From Hysterangium stoloniferum (lineage: Eukaryota; Basidiomycota; Agaricomycetes; Hysterangiales; Hysterangiaceae): 64,000 nucleotides of DNA. The stretch is from assembly GCA_015178975.1 (NCBI GenBank), contig WHVD01000020.1:496001-560000 (forward strand), read 5' to 3'. Below are positions 1 to 10,440 of the stretch, piece after piece. Under the pieces are notes generated by a model that worked only from the letters and a program-made list of their open reading frames with translations, was not told where the DNA came from and did not search any database. Position 1 is the stretch's first letter; every line of letters begins with the position of its first letter. The position numbers and the translations under genes were made by a program.

Positions 1-170
1 TAAAATCGGAAAAATCAAAATAAAATACAATAAATCAAAATAAAATACAATAAATCAAAATAAAATACAATAAATCAAAATAAAATACAATACATCAAAA
101 TAAAATATTTAAAAATAGAATTAAAATAAATTAAAATATATCAAAATACAATACAATATATCAATGTTCA
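1..170. repeat. AT-rich minisatellite
   Basis: Degenerate tandem copies of a unit close to AAAATACAATAAATCAAAAT fill this stretch, and the array is cut by the window edge. The same family recurs at about 12890-13245, in the same order relative to the two arrays that follow, so this is one part of a composite repeat block. Confidence 0.85.
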
Positions 171-289
171 ATCCATACTCTATTAAGGTTTCTTCAATCA
201 ATTCTCAATCAATGCTGTATCAATGCTGTATCAATTGTAAATCAATTCCAGTAGAATCAACTCAATTTCAACTCAGAACTGTACTGTTA

Positions 290-930
290 CTTCTTCTGAA
301 ACCATTGCTTTTTTGAAACCATTACTCCTTTTGAAACCATTGTTCCTGTTCCTTTTGAAACCATTGCTCCTTTTGAAATTGTTGCTCCTTTTGTATACAT
401 TGTTCCTTTTGAAATCATTGTTCCATTTGTGATATTTCTTTCTGTCCTTTGTACTGCCTTTTCCAATGGTTTCTGTTCTTTAACCAGTTTCCATTCTTAC
501 ACTTTTGTAACCATTGTTCCTATTGTAGCTGTGATTCCTTTTGTGACCTTTGTTTCTATTTGTGACTGTTGATTTTTTTTTAACCATTGTTTTCTTTTGT
601 GAACATTAATTTCTTTTGTAACCTTTGATTTATTTTATGACTGTTGATTTCTTTTGTGACCATTGACTTCTTTTGTGACTGTTGATTTCTTTTGTGGCTG
701 TTGATTTCTTCTGTTGTAATGGGTGTTTCTGTTGTAACCATTGATTTATTTTGTGACTGTTGATTTCTTTTGTAATGGGGGCTTCCTTTGTAAGGGGGTT
801 TCCTTTGTAATGGGTGTTGCTTTTGTAACTGTTGTTTCCTTTTGTAATGGGTATTTCTTTTGTAACCATTGTTTCCTTCCTTTGGAATGGGTGTTTCCTT
901 TGTAATGAATGTTTCCTCTGAACACTTTCT
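290..930. repeat. Degenerate CTTTTGTAACCATTG-type array
   Basis: Pyrimidine-rich degenerate copies of an approximately 18-bp unit (CCTTTTGTAACCATTG with variants). Long open frames through it are repeat artefacts. A shorter relative lies at about 13280-13455. Bases 170-290 between this and the AT array show nothing I can name. Confidence 0.75.
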
Positions 931-1937
931 GTTCTAACATGACTTTCCATTCTAATGTGACTTTCCGTTCTAACATGACTTTCCGTTCTAATGTGACTTT
1001 CCGTTCTAATGTGACTTTCCGTTCTAATGAGACTTTCCTTTCTAATGAGACTTTCCCTTCTAACAAGACTTTCCTTTCTAATGTGACTTTCCGTTGTAAT
1101 GTGACTTTCCCTTCTAACATGACTTTCCCTTCTAATGTGACTTTCCCTTCTAACAAAACTTTCCTTTCTAATGTGACTTTCCATTGTGATGTGACTTTCC
1201 ATTGTGATGTGACTTTCCATTGTGATGTGACTTTCCCTTCTAACGTGACTTTCCCTTCTAATGTGACTTTCTCTTCTAATGTGACTTTCCTTTCTAATGT
1301 GACTTTCCCTTCTAACAAGACTTTCCTTTCTAATGTGACTTTCCATTGTAATGAGACTTTCCCTTCTAACATGACTTTCCCTTCTAATGTGACTTTCCCT
1401 TCTAACAAAACTTTCCTTTCTAATGTGACTTTCCATTGTGATGTGACTTTCCATTGTGATGTGACTTTCCATTGTGATGTGACTTTCCCTTCTAACGTGA
1501 CTTTCCCTTCTAATGTGACTTTCTCTTCTAATGTGACTTTCCTTTCTAATGTGACTTTCCCTTCTAACAAGACTTTCCTTTCTAATGTGACTTTCCATTG
1601 TAATGAGACTTTCCGTTGTAATGAGACTTTCCATTGTAATGAGACTTTCCGTTGTAATGAGACTTTCCATTGTAATGAGACTTTCCGTTGTAATGAGACT
1701 TTCCATTGTAATGAGACTTTCCATTGTAATGAGACTTTCCATTGTAATGAGACTTTCCATTGTAATGAGACTTTCCATTGTAATGAGACTTTCCATTGTA
1801 ATGAGACTTTCCATTGTAATGAGACTTTCCATTGTAATGAGACTTTCCATTGTAATGAGACTTTCCATTGTAATGAGACTTTCCATTGTAATGAGACTTT
1901 CCATTGTAATGAGACTTTCCATTGTAATGTGCAACTT
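930..1937. repeat. 18-bp minisatellite (about 56 copies)
   Basis: An 18-bp unit (ACTTTCCATTGTAATGAG and variants) is repeated without phase loss for about 1 kb. Because 18 is divisible by 3, all frames stay open and give hexapeptide-repeat ORFs on both strands. The right third (about 1600-1935) is almost homogeneous, while the left part has mixed variants and a larger duplicated block (about 1150-1345 and 1390-1590), suggesting recent expansion from the right. Confidence 0.95.
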
Positions 1938-1975
1938 TCCTTTCTAACAGTTTCCCTTTTAAAACAATGGGCCTT

Positions 1976-2140
1976 AGAAATACTTAAGAGTTGTTGATGT
2001 GGGGGGGTTTGGGGGGCTTCACCCCCCAACAAGCTGGAGCCTGCAGCAAAGTTGTGGGGCAGGTCACAAAGTGACCACCCCACAGCATACCAAGGGTTCC
2101 CAGGCTTGTCAATATATAGTAAAATTGTACAGTGGGTGGT
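1976..2140. repeat. Dispersed hairpin module, copy 1 (uninterrupted)
   Basis: Contains a hairpin at 2009-2029 (8-bp stem TTGGGGGG, 5-nt loop) and a second at 2053-2084 (TGTGGGG plus GGTCAC stems closing on AAA). The same module occurs at 6266-6278 plus 7104-7158 plus 12361-12430, where it is split by two transposons, so this copy serves as the empty-site reference for both insertions. A looser relative lies at about 20450-20530. Confidence 0.8.
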
Positions 2141-2239
2141 GGGTGCCTTTGTGAGGGTGTGGAGCACCTGAATTATCCCCGATGGGGCCCAGAAGTCCCA
2201 TGAGGGTGCATTAGTGCCCAAACTCTTTAATTAGTCAGC

Positions 2240-2480
2240 ATGGGTGCATTTTTGCACTCACGGGAGTATTTGATGACACTGTGGGAGCTTTTGTGACAGC
2301 ATGGGAGCATTTGTGGTGCTGTGGGAGCATTCTTCATGCCATGGGAGTATTTGTGACAAATGTGGGACTATTTTCTAATGCGCGGATATATTTTATGACA
2401 TGCAGATGTACTTTTGTGACACTGTAATGGCGTGGGAGCTTTTTCAAGGCCATGGGAGCATTCTCCTTGCCGGCATGGGA
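2240..2480. repeat. GGGAGCATTTGTG-type minisatellite
   Basis: Degenerate tandem units of roughly 25-30 bp built on GTGGGAGCATTTGTGA. A matching array follows the second hairpin module at about 12580-12770. Bases 2490-2810 hold no gene that I can see. Confidence 0.7.
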
Positions 2481-2809
2481 ATGCAGGAAGCCCATGGTCA
2501 AGCCTCAAGGCTGCCACTCTTATCTCCCTTCCCCCTCTCACCCAGCCATCTTCTCCTCAAAGTTGCCACCTGCAATTATTTATCAAGATATTAAATCTTT
2601 GTGGCTCTTCTCTTGAGTATTTCTGGACTCTTGGGGCTATATCACAGGTGTGGTGAGTCTGTAGCTATTATTAATCAATTCTTGCTTTTTGATTGATTAA
2701 ATAATTTATTTGCAGTCAAATAGCCTTTTCCTAGCACCTCTTCTTATTCATAACTTTCCCATACACTGTTTGAAAGCTATCCTATAATTTCCAGGTATGT
2801 TTTGGGCTT

Positions 2810-3470
2810 TCTTATGCTGTTTTAAATTATTTATACTTTATTCTTTGCATTTTTGGGCTATTTTAAAGCCAATTATCCAGCTTATTTCTCTCTGACACTC
2901 TCCACTGCTTTTGTGAGTACTCCCTGTGAGTATAGGTAGAGTATTGAAGGTGAGTGATGTCTCTGGAATTAATTTCAACCTTTTTTTCTCAAGAATTATT
3001 TATACAGTGAAATTGACCTTCTATTCTGTAGCTTTTTAGGTTTATTGTTGTTTCTATTCCTCTTGGGATATAAAACACCTCCAGGGTAGTATTGATAACT
3101 TCTCTCATATTGTTTTAAATTATTTATGCTTTATCTTTCACATTTTTGGACTATTTTAGACCTATTTGTCTGATTTCTTTTTCCCTGCCACTTTCCACTG
3201 CTTTTGTGAGTAGAGTGGAGTATCAAAGGTAAGTCCTATCCCTGTATTTAATTTCACCTTTCTTTGCTTAATGATTTTTCATAAAGTGGAATTAACTCTT
3301 ATTATGTGGCATTTTTTGCTCTTTTGCTATTTCTATTCCTCCAGGAAGATAAGAAGCTCCTCAAGGTTACTATTGATACATATCTTCCCTTATTCTGTGA
3401 AAATTGATTTATGCTTTATTTTTCATATTTTTCATATTTTTTATTTATTTTAGCCTAATTCAATTCAACT
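2810..3470. repeat. Tandem ~290-bp AT-rich units
   Basis: Motifs TGTTTTAAATTATTTAT and CACTGCTTTTGTGAGTA recur at about 2819 and 3111, with a third, more diverged unit from about 3396, giving a period near 290 bp. No coding potential is seen. Bases 3480-3660 look non-coding too. Confidence 0.65.
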
Positions 3471-3669
3471 TATTCTCTCACTCCTCTCTTCCTCTCTGGA
3501 ACAGATTTTCTGTGTCTGCTGCTACTGCTTAGTTTTAGAGAAGCCATATATCTCTCTTTGTCATATTGCACTGGCTTTTTGCTCTTGAGTAGATCCCTTC
3601 ATTATTATGGATTGAACACCTGAGCATGATCAGGCAGAGGAGCAAAGGCAGCATAGGGCACAACTGCAA

Positions 3670-5695
3670 ATGACATCTCCATCTGATCATCATTGGCATT
3701 TAGCTGTGAATTCTAATATACCACCTCCTCTTCAACCATTCCGAGATCTCCATCTTCCTGTTGGTAGAGGTCAATCTGATAATCCATTTTTGGTTGCTCA
3801 GCCAGGTGGCTCTGCTGCAGGTGGCTCTACTGCAAGTGGCTCTGATGCAGTGGATCTTTTGCTTAGGAAGTATGCAGATTTGCCACCATTACAACCTCTT
3901 AGGTGGGGTGGTGGACGAGGAAATAAAGCTGCTAAAACTGTCCAATCTGCATCACTCTACCATGGTCATCCACCTGTTAATGCCATACCACAACTCCAGG
4001 CACAGGGACCCATTTTGCAGTTAGCCCCACCACAGCATTACCATCCACCTGGAAATCCAGCTGTACAACTACCACCACCACAACAACAACCTCAATCTAT
4101 TTTGCAGTGGGCACCACCACACCATCCACCTGGAAATCCAGTTCCACAACAACAACAACAACAACCTATTGTGCAGTGGGCATCACCACAGCATCACCAA
4201 CTACCTGGAAATCCAGTTCCACAACAATTACAACCACCTATTTTGCAGTGGGCACCACAGCTTCACCAACTACCTGGAAATCCAGTTCCACAACAACAAT
4301 AACTACCTATTTTGAAGTGGGCACCACCACAGCTTCACTGTTCACCTAGAAATACAGCTCCACAACAGGTACCCATTACCTCCACCACAGTCTCACCACC
4401 CACCTGGAAATCCAACTCAACAACAACAGCAATGGCTACAGTTAGCCCTGCCTCTTGCGATGCCCCCCCCCACCTCTTGCCATACCTCCACTTCCCATTC
4501 CACAATTGCCCATTGGATGGCAACCAGTTGTGGAGGACAGGTTTCAAAGACAAGTGTTCAGACTGTGGAGCCTTTCACTGGATGGATGAGAGGATCTCAA
4601 ATAGCTCTAAGACACATCCAAAATTTGGCAAGTTTTGCAAGCAAGGAAAGGTGGCCCTCCCAATACTTGATCCAGTCCCTCACACTTTAAGGTCTCTCCT
4701 AGAGGATAATACAGACAATAGCAGAGAATTTCTCAAGAATATTTGTGCCTATAATAATGCATTTGCATTTACATCACTCAGTGTCAATTTGGATGAGTCT
4801 GTCTTGCAAGGTGGTGGTGGCCCATATGTCTTCAAAATTCATGGTGAATTGTATCACCAGCATGGTGTCTTGATTCCTTATGACAAGGTGTATCACATAG
4901 TTATGCTCAGCTTTACATCCATGATCCTGCATTGGCCCAGGAGGATGGACAGATGCAGGCATTGCAGCAGAGGCAGAATCATAGGGCAAATAGAAACCTA
5001 AACAATCAAACCTTTTCTGACCTCCAGGATATGATGGAGCAATATAATCCCTTTATGGAACTCTATTGCCAGGCATATGAACAATTGAGGACACAGGCAG
5101 AGACTCCAAGGTTGCATGTCAGGCTGAGCTACAAGGGTTTTAATGATCCCAGATGGTACAACCTTCCACCTGGTGATGAAGTTGCAGCCATTCTGCCTGG
5201 AGATGGTGATACAGGTCATGGTGACCCAAGGAATATTATTGTTCAGAGAAGGGGGGCCAGTTCCACCATGTGCATGAAGCACAAGCCATTTATACACCCC
5301 TTCATTATGTCATGCTCTTCCCCAGGGGTGAGTGTGGTTGGTCATGGGATATTCCCTATGCAAATAAAAATTGGCAGCCCCAACCTGGACAGCAGGATGA
5401 AGGTGAAGATGAAGAAAAAAGTTGGAAAGTGACCCAACGTGAATATTATGCCTATCACCGATTTCCCAGAGCACATGAAGCCATGACCCTTTTTTATGCA
5501 CAAAAGCTATTCCAGCAGTATATTGTCAATGCCTGGGCCATAACAGAGCAGTGCAGATTGAGATTTCTGAGGGATAATCAACCAAGGTTACATGCAGAAC
5601 TCTACAACCAGGTGGTTGATGCATTTACAAATCAGGATGTCAATACAGATGCTAATAGTATTGGTCAGAGGGTGATACTACCTTCAGGGATATGA
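3670..5695 (+). pseudogene. Helitron polyprotein N-terminal part (frameshifted)
   Basis: Begins with a Pro/Gln-rich region carrying repeated GNPVPQQQ blocks (about 3970-4300). An in-frame stop at 4300-4302 sits where the repeat predicts Gln (CAA to TAA), and the same frame then continues. A block resembling Helitron N-termini follows (CxxC before FHWMDERI, then KFGKFCKQGKVALP and YVFKIHGELYHQ). The frame shifts near 4900-4930 and again near 5270, after which REYYAYHRFPRAHEAMT and AITEQCRLRFLRDNQPR match the conserved Helitron helicase-like N domain. Family assignment rests on these motifs; the gene cannot make a full protein. No single start codon is certain. Confidence 0.85.
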
Positions 5696-5739
5696 GGCAA
5701 AGTCTACAGAATTTATTTGCAATTGCACGCAAGTATGGA

Positions 5740-6206
5740 AATGCCAGCTGCTTGGTGGAATCTCACCAAGTCAACTTGAGGTGAAGCCAGGAATACCTTT
5801 GATGCTGTTATGGAACATAGATCCACAGAGGGGGCTTTTCAATGGGACACAATTGTGATTGGTGAAAATGGAAAATCATTTGCTTCAAGTGCAGATTCTA
5901 ACTGGACCATGTACTGGGAAACTGGCATTTCTTTCATGGATCAAAATAATTACAAATGATGATCAACTGCCATTTAAACTGCATCATATTCAGTTTCCAG
6001 TGTGGTTTGCATTTGCAATGACAATTAACAAGTCACAGGGACAGTCTTTGAAAGTGGTGGGAGTAGATTTGAGAATGGCAGTGTTTGGACATGGGCAATT
6101 GTATGTGGGACTTTCAATGGGAAAAAGTTGGAATAGGATAAAAATATTATTGAAGGAGACAAAGAGAACAGCAAATATAGTATACAAAGATGTATTATTA
6201 GATTGA
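5740..6206 (+). pseudogene. Helitron PIF1-like helicase C-terminus
   Basis: The frame reads PSQLEVKPGIPLMLLWNIDP, then a TGA at about 5854-5856 where related helicases usually have a basic residue (CGA to TGA would explain it). It continues through FAMTINKSQGQSLKVVGVDL and HGQLYVGLS, the signature of helicase motifs V and VI in PIF1/Helitron proteins, and ends at 6206. It directly follows the Rep-side fragment with almost no spacer, so the catalytic middle of the element was deleted. Non-functional. Confidence 0.85.
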
Positions 6207-6278
6207 AGTTTTTAATGTATTTTGATTGATTCTTTCTAACTTTTCTAACTTCTAACAGTGATTGTGAGAAATACTTAA

Positions 6279-7099
6279 GGTAGGCGTCACTTTAATTCAG
6301 CACCTTATGTAATCATATTACTAAGTGCCAAGAGCGGCCAAATTTGTGAATCAAATTTTTGAAAAATTTATTATGAAGTCAAAAAATGAATTGGAGTCAC
6401 TATAATGGTACAGGCATATTAATTTGAGCTTGCCATACTTGTGCAAGCATGATTGGAGGTAATGTATGATGGCCATGGTATCTTTTCATCTGGGACATCC
6501 TTGATTGTCACTGAGGGCTTTTGTTGTGCCTTGGATCCAAGGTTTTTGATGCGAGATTGTGCAGCTTTAGACTTCTGAGGCATGGTAGTAGAACTGTGCA
6601 ACCACATGTTTGCCACTGCACTGCTTATGTAATGTGGCCTGTGATCAAGTGCACAGCTTATTGCACAAGTACATGTGCAGCTATACCCTCTTTTTCTTAG
6701 GAGAATTTTTATGTAAGATAAGTACATATATTTGAATTTAATACAGTTTTCTTTCCCAATTTTAGGCCCTTAAAACAAGGCTGCCCAATATATCACGTGA
6801 TGATTATGTAAGCGGCCAATACTGCCACTTGCGAAATTTTGAAAATCTCAGAATCACATGGAAATGAGTTTTTAAGCATTCAGAGACTCAAAAAAAAAGT
6901 TAAAATTTGCAAGTCCTACTACTTGGCAAGGGTGAATTATTTTTCAAGTTTTAAACCTGAGAACTGGAGGAATAGATCCCAACTCCACTTCCCTGGGCTT
7001 TAATTACAGATTATCTATGTTGTGGAAGCACAGAAAGGAGTGTGAGTAGGTCACTTTTTTGCTTACATAAACAGGTGCTGAACTAAAGTGACGCCTACC
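6279..7099. mobile_element. TIR element with TTAA target duplication (MITE-like)
   Basis: Terminal inverted repeats of 26 bp (6279-6304 and 7074-7099, starting GGTAGGCGTCACTTTA) differ at one base. TTAA flanks both ends (6275-6278, 7100-7103). The uninterrupted hairpin module at 1976-1995 reads AATACTTAAGAG, which is the expected empty site. TTAA duplication is typical of piggyBac-type transposition, but no transposase is present. A minus-strand ORF (6419-6727, 102 aa) contains a basic stretch MPQKSKAAQSRIKNLGSKAQ that may be a captured or relic fragment. Confidence 0.85.
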
Positions 7100-7158
7100 T
7101 TAAGAGTCATGGACACAGGGAGGTTCAGGGGGCTTCACCTCCCGACAAGCCAGAGCCT

Positions 7159-7258
7159 CCAGCTTCGTCTATGCCAAACTAATAATCACAAAGAGCTGTA
7201 TGGTTGGGTAGGGGAAGAGCGTTAGCTCTTCGGATATGCGTGGTAAGACTCGCCGCTC
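7159..7258 (-). repeat. Split direct repeat B2 (element 3' end)
   Basis: 100-bp copy nearly identical to 7566-7665. It starts CCAGCTTCGTCTATGCC on the plus strand and marks the 3' terminus of the element. A 125-bp unique spacer (7259-7383) separates it from A2. Confidence 0.9.
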
Positions 7259-7383
7259 GGGAGGGCGGGCCTTCTATGCATTTACAACTCTCGTTATTAA
7301 TAAGCTTGGTATAATAATCTTTGTCATAAATTACAGATTGACGCTGGCGGTATTTAGAACCAAAAAGAGGGTGGGCGGGTGGG

Positions 7384-7564
7384 TAAAGCGATGAGAAATA
7401 GAAGAAACGAATGATGATATGCTAGAGAGTGAAAGACCGTCGAGAAGAAAAGACGATCACGTCGTCGTAAGAGAAAAGAATGTGGGCGTTCTTCATACAC
7501 TCGGCTGGACGTTGAGTGCCGAACTGCTCCCGGCAAGCCAGGGATTGTGCGGCACTATGAACTA
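7384..7564 (-). repeat. Split direct repeat A2
   Basis: 181-bp copy of the element's 5' repeat A1 (12179-12359), with only a few substitutions. Confidence 0.9.
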
Positions 7565-7565
7565 T

Positions 7566-7665
7566 CCAGCTTCGTCTATGCCAAACTAATAATCACGAAG
7601 AGCTGTATGGTTGGGTAGGGGAAGAGCATTAGCTCTTCGGATATGCGTGGTAAGACTCGCCGCTC
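7566..7665 (-). repeat. Split direct repeat B1
   Basis: 100-bp copy of B2, adjacent to A2. The A2/B1 junction on the plus strand (ACTAT then CCAGC) mimics the joined ends of the element. Confidence 0.9.
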
Positions 7666-7717
7666 ACCCACCAAGGCTTGCCTACCACCACGGTGAGGAT
7701 GCGCCGCCTACCCAACC

Positions 7718-8971
7718 CTAGGCAGGCCTCGATTGAACAGAAAGGTTTGCCATATGACCTGAGGCGATTTGCTCGAAGGCCCTGATATATGTCTCATAGG
7801 CTAAGGATTTCCATCTGCCCGCTAATCGAACGATCTCAGGATTGACTCCTTGTGCTAAGAAAAAGGAAGCACCACCAATGCAGAACGAGTGGCCGAAGGT
7901 CGTTCCCCACCCCCGGGCTCCAAGGATCAAGTTAATCCGCTCAATTGCTATTTTTTTAACTAAAGGTCTGATATTGCCATTGCCATCTCGCCAGCAGAAT
8001 AGGGGATCCCTGGGCCCTGCTGGGACGATTCGTGACAAATTGATTAGGGCCTCGACTGGGCAGACTCCTTGCTGGTCCGTTATGAAAACCGACTGGGAGA
8101 CCCCAGGTTTGGATGTCTTTGATGATGGTAGGTCTAAACGTGCGTAGCGTTTACCATCAATGTCATAGCTGATCAAAACGTCCTTTCGCGATAGGTGCAT
8201 TCTGGCATCAAATCGCGCATATGCAGGAACCATGACTTCACCAAAACCCATTAGTCCCCAGAAGGCACATGAAGCGGCTGCCCAGATGCAAGCGTCGAAG
8301 GTATCGTTCAGGTCTAGGGCCATCTTCAGGGCCTCTAGCATTCCGAGCCTTACTGGGGGCCGTGGCGGATGCTTTCGTGATTTGCCCTGCAGGTTCTCTA
8401 AGCCCCGCAGTGACCAGTTGATCCTCGAATTTTCGTCCTCTGACAGTGGAGGTGGCCATCCTTGTGCTAAGTGCCATGCTCTGATTGCGGAGAGGTACTT
8501 CCTTGTCCCACTGACTGAGATCGTTTCGAAAGGTGTGCCACCAGTGAGATTCTCGCCTAGGTATGCTGGGTCCGCTGAAGCCCATAGTGCGAAGGAGTGC
8601 AGCAGCGGGAAGGATGCGGGGAGTCTCTCGGATTTGGGAACTGAGAAAATGTTGCAAAAAATATGAAATTTGCGTAAGCCGGCACCATACCCGTTGGTAT
8701 CCCGCAGTGACGCTTCTGAGGCAATGCCGGCGAGTAGGTGTAGAATGGGGTGGTCCACTGTGGATGGTGGAGGTGTATTGACCCCTTTCCATCTGAACAG
8801 CCTCTCGCCTGACTTACACGATGGTCTCAGGGTCGATGGGAGGAGGTGCAAATGGCGTGTTCCCAACATCTGTGGGGGTGGAGTGAATGGAGCTGAGATC
8901 ATGACTGGCGCTACAACGATTGGATCCGATGCTCCAGGTGTTTTGGGGTAGTAATCTTGGTATGGGTGCAT
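7718..8971 (-). CDS. Tyrosine recombinase (catalytically damaged)
   Basis: About 417 aa if started at the Met that overlaps the RT-RNase H stop by 61 bp. The open frame extends further upstream (to 9826), but that part overlaps RT in another frame and looks spurious. The C-terminal catalytic domain is recognisable: ACIWAAASCAFWGLMGFGEV, then FGHSFCIGGASFFLAQGV, AGRWKSLAYETYIRAFEQ. The nucleophile Tyr (TYIRAF) and the His remain. Two positions expected to be Arg are changed: the box I Arg is Gly (GGT, 8246-8248) and the HxxR Arg is Cys (TGC, 7880-7882, a possible C-to-T change). In related elements this enzyme integrates the circular DNA. This copy should be integration-dead. Confidence 0.85.
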   Translation of the reverse strand: MHPYQDYYPKTPGASDPIVVAPVMISAPFTPPPQMLGTRHLHLLPSTLRPSCKSGERLFRWKGVNTPPPSTVDHPILHLLAGIASEASLRDTNGYGAGLRKFHIFCNIFSVPKSERLPASFPLLHSFALWASADPAYLGENLTGGTPFETISVSGTRKYLSAIRAWHLAQGWPPPLSEDENSRINWSLRGLENLQGKSRKHPPRPPVRLGMLEALKMALDLNDTFDACIWAAASCAFWGLMGFGEVMVPAYARFDARMHLSRKDVLISYDIDGKRYARLDLPSSKTSKPGVSQSVFITDQQGVCPVEALINLSRIVPAGPRDPLFCWRDGNGNIRPLVKKIAIERINLILGARGWGTTFGHSFCIGGASFFLAQGVNPEIVRLAGRWKSLAYETYIRAFEQIASGHMANLSVQSRPA

Positions 8972-10440
8972 GCCATTGGAAAGCCTTCGAGGAATTGGGT
9001 GATATGCCCGCGTGAGAGAGCATCGGAAATGTTGTACCTCGATGGTACATATTCGGCTTTCAGTTGTATTCGGCTCGTAGCTAAGAGTTTGTATATCTCT
9101 TTGAGGATTTTGTTTGTCTCCTTGCTGCGAGATCTGCCCTTGTTCAGGATAGCGACGACCCCACTGTTGTCTGACCGCACTAAAAAGGTTGAATGTGATG
9201 GGTGCTGCTGGCTTACTAATCCGCTTTGTAGGGCTACTCTCAAGCCCAACTCTACGACAACCGCCTCTGCCCATCCGATATCGAATTGGCGGTGTGGGCC
9301 TACTTTGAAACCTGGTGCCCACTTCCACACCGCCCACTGGTTGCCGACCACCACGCCTAACCCAAAGGAGGTGCTGGCGTCCCCCCACCATCCTATGTCT
9401 ATGACCTCCGATGAGGGGATAGGAAGCTTGTTTGGAAGATGCTGTAGAATAAAATGAATCCATGAGAGGTCGGCCAGCACTGCGGGGCTCGGGTGTAACG
9501 ATGCCCTTCGGGACTGGAAGCTGGAGGCAAATGTGGAAATGGAGCATAGAAAAGGCCGAATCCATGGGAAGATGGATGATATATGAACTAACTTTCCGTG
9601 TAGCTTCTCCGCCTCGCTCACAGAAAAAAGTGCCTCCTCCAATGCCCATTGATTGATCAACTCGAGGGTGGCATGTAGTTTCTCTGGTGGGATTGCAACT
9701 GTCCTGGCAGCCAAGTCCCACACGAAGCCGATGTATTTCTGTTTGGTGGAGAATGGCTGCATCTTGCTCTGGCTCCATGGCACGCCGAACTGCGATGTCA
9801 GGGAGATGAAGTCCTCCTCGGTCCAAGAGTGCCCAGGTGGGCGAATGGCGAGGAAGTCATCTACCCACTTGAGGAGCCACCCGAAGCCAGCCTTCCTGTA
9901 CAGCGCTATCAGCATGTCGGCGATGCTGCCGAATACTCCAGCACTCGAGGCCAGGCCAAACGCCACTGCTCGGTCGACGTAGACCTGGCCATCCCAGAAT
10001 ATGCAACATGTGTTTTGTTGGTTCGGTCTGATGGGAGTGATGCGGTATGCCGCGGAAATGTCGAATGTGGCTGCTACACAGCCATCTGGTAAGGATAGGA
10101 TCAGAGCTGCAGCATCCAAGAAGGTACCCCATTCCGTGGGGAAGTCGTCTGGGTTTATGCCACTGTTTATGGAGGGGTGTTCTGTGTCTCCCCGTGGGAA
10201 GGAAAGGTCTTGGATTAGGCGGTAAGTGTCTGAATGCGGTTTGGGGATCAGGCCCAAGGGTGAAGTCTGGAATGGGCCAATGAGCCGCTCCAGCTCGTCT
10301 GGTGTGTAGCCTTTGGAGTAGCGTCCTGCCTCCTGCTCGCTCGATATGTATCTGTGAATAAAGTCCGTGTCTAGTAGTGAAGATCTGTGATTTTCGAAAA
10401 ATGAGGGTGCAAGATAAGTGGGTTTTAACCCCAATGTCAA
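8911..10440 (-). CDS. Reverse transcriptase-RNase H of Ngaro-like element
   Basis: 509 aa. RT core: PLGLIPKPHSDTYRLIQDLS, catalytic Asp in ATFDISAAYR (residue 127) and the WVDDF box (Asp 194-195). RNase H acidic residues are in GWWGDAS (354), AEAVVVE (about 392), VRSDNSG (424) and SDALSRG (473). The predicted product copies the element RNA and removes RNA from the hybrid. Upstream sequence homologous to this family (NGFDIGVK) sits in another frame (10441-10550), implying a one-base frameshift near 10430-10440, so the extreme N-terminus is disrupted. It lies between gag and the recombinase on the same strand. Confidence 0.88.
   Translation of the reverse strand: MTLGLKPTYLAPSFFENHRSSLLDTDFIHRYISSEQEAGRYSKGYTPDELERLIGPFQTSPLGLIPKPHSDTYRLIQDLSFPRGDTEHPSINSGINPDDFPTEWGTFLDAAALILSLPDGCVAATFDISAAYRITPIRPNQQNTCCIFWDGQVYVDRAVAFGLASSAGVFGSIADMLIALYRKAGFGWLLKWVDDFLAIRPPGHSWTEEDFISLTSQFGVPWSQSKMQPFSTKQKYIGFVWDLAARTVAIPPEKLHATLELINQWALEEALFSVSEAEKLHGKLVHISSIFPWIRPFLCSISTFASSFQSRRASLHPSPAVLADLSWIHFILQHLPNKLPIPSSEVIDIGWWGDASTSFGLGVVVGNQWAVWKWAPGFKVGPHRQFDIGWAEAVVVELGLRVALQSGLVSQQHPSHSTFLVRSDNSGVVAILNKGRSRSKETNKILKEIYKLLATSRIQLKAEYVPSRYNISDALSRGHITQFLEGFPMACTHTKITTPKHLEHRIQSL

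Larger units (their letters stand above)
3670..6206 (+). mobile_element. Degenerate Helitron with internal deletion
   Basis: Remnant of a Helitron RepHel polyprotein gene. The left part encodes the conserved N-terminal Helitron helicase-like region and the right part the C-terminal end of the PIF1-type helicase. The HUH nuclease core and helicase Walker motifs expected between them are absent. Termini (5' TC, 3' hairpin-CTRR) were not identified, so the limits are those of the coding remnants. Confidence 0.85.

Noticed and set aside
630-2221. Long minus- and plus-strand ORFs (up to 491 codons) of hexapeptide repeats
   Set aside because: The 18-bp unit keeps all frames open; there is no start context, intron signal or non-repeat domain.
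8971-9826. N-terminal extension of the recombinase ORF
   Set aside because: It overlaps the conserved RT-RNase H in another frame and shows no conserved motif.
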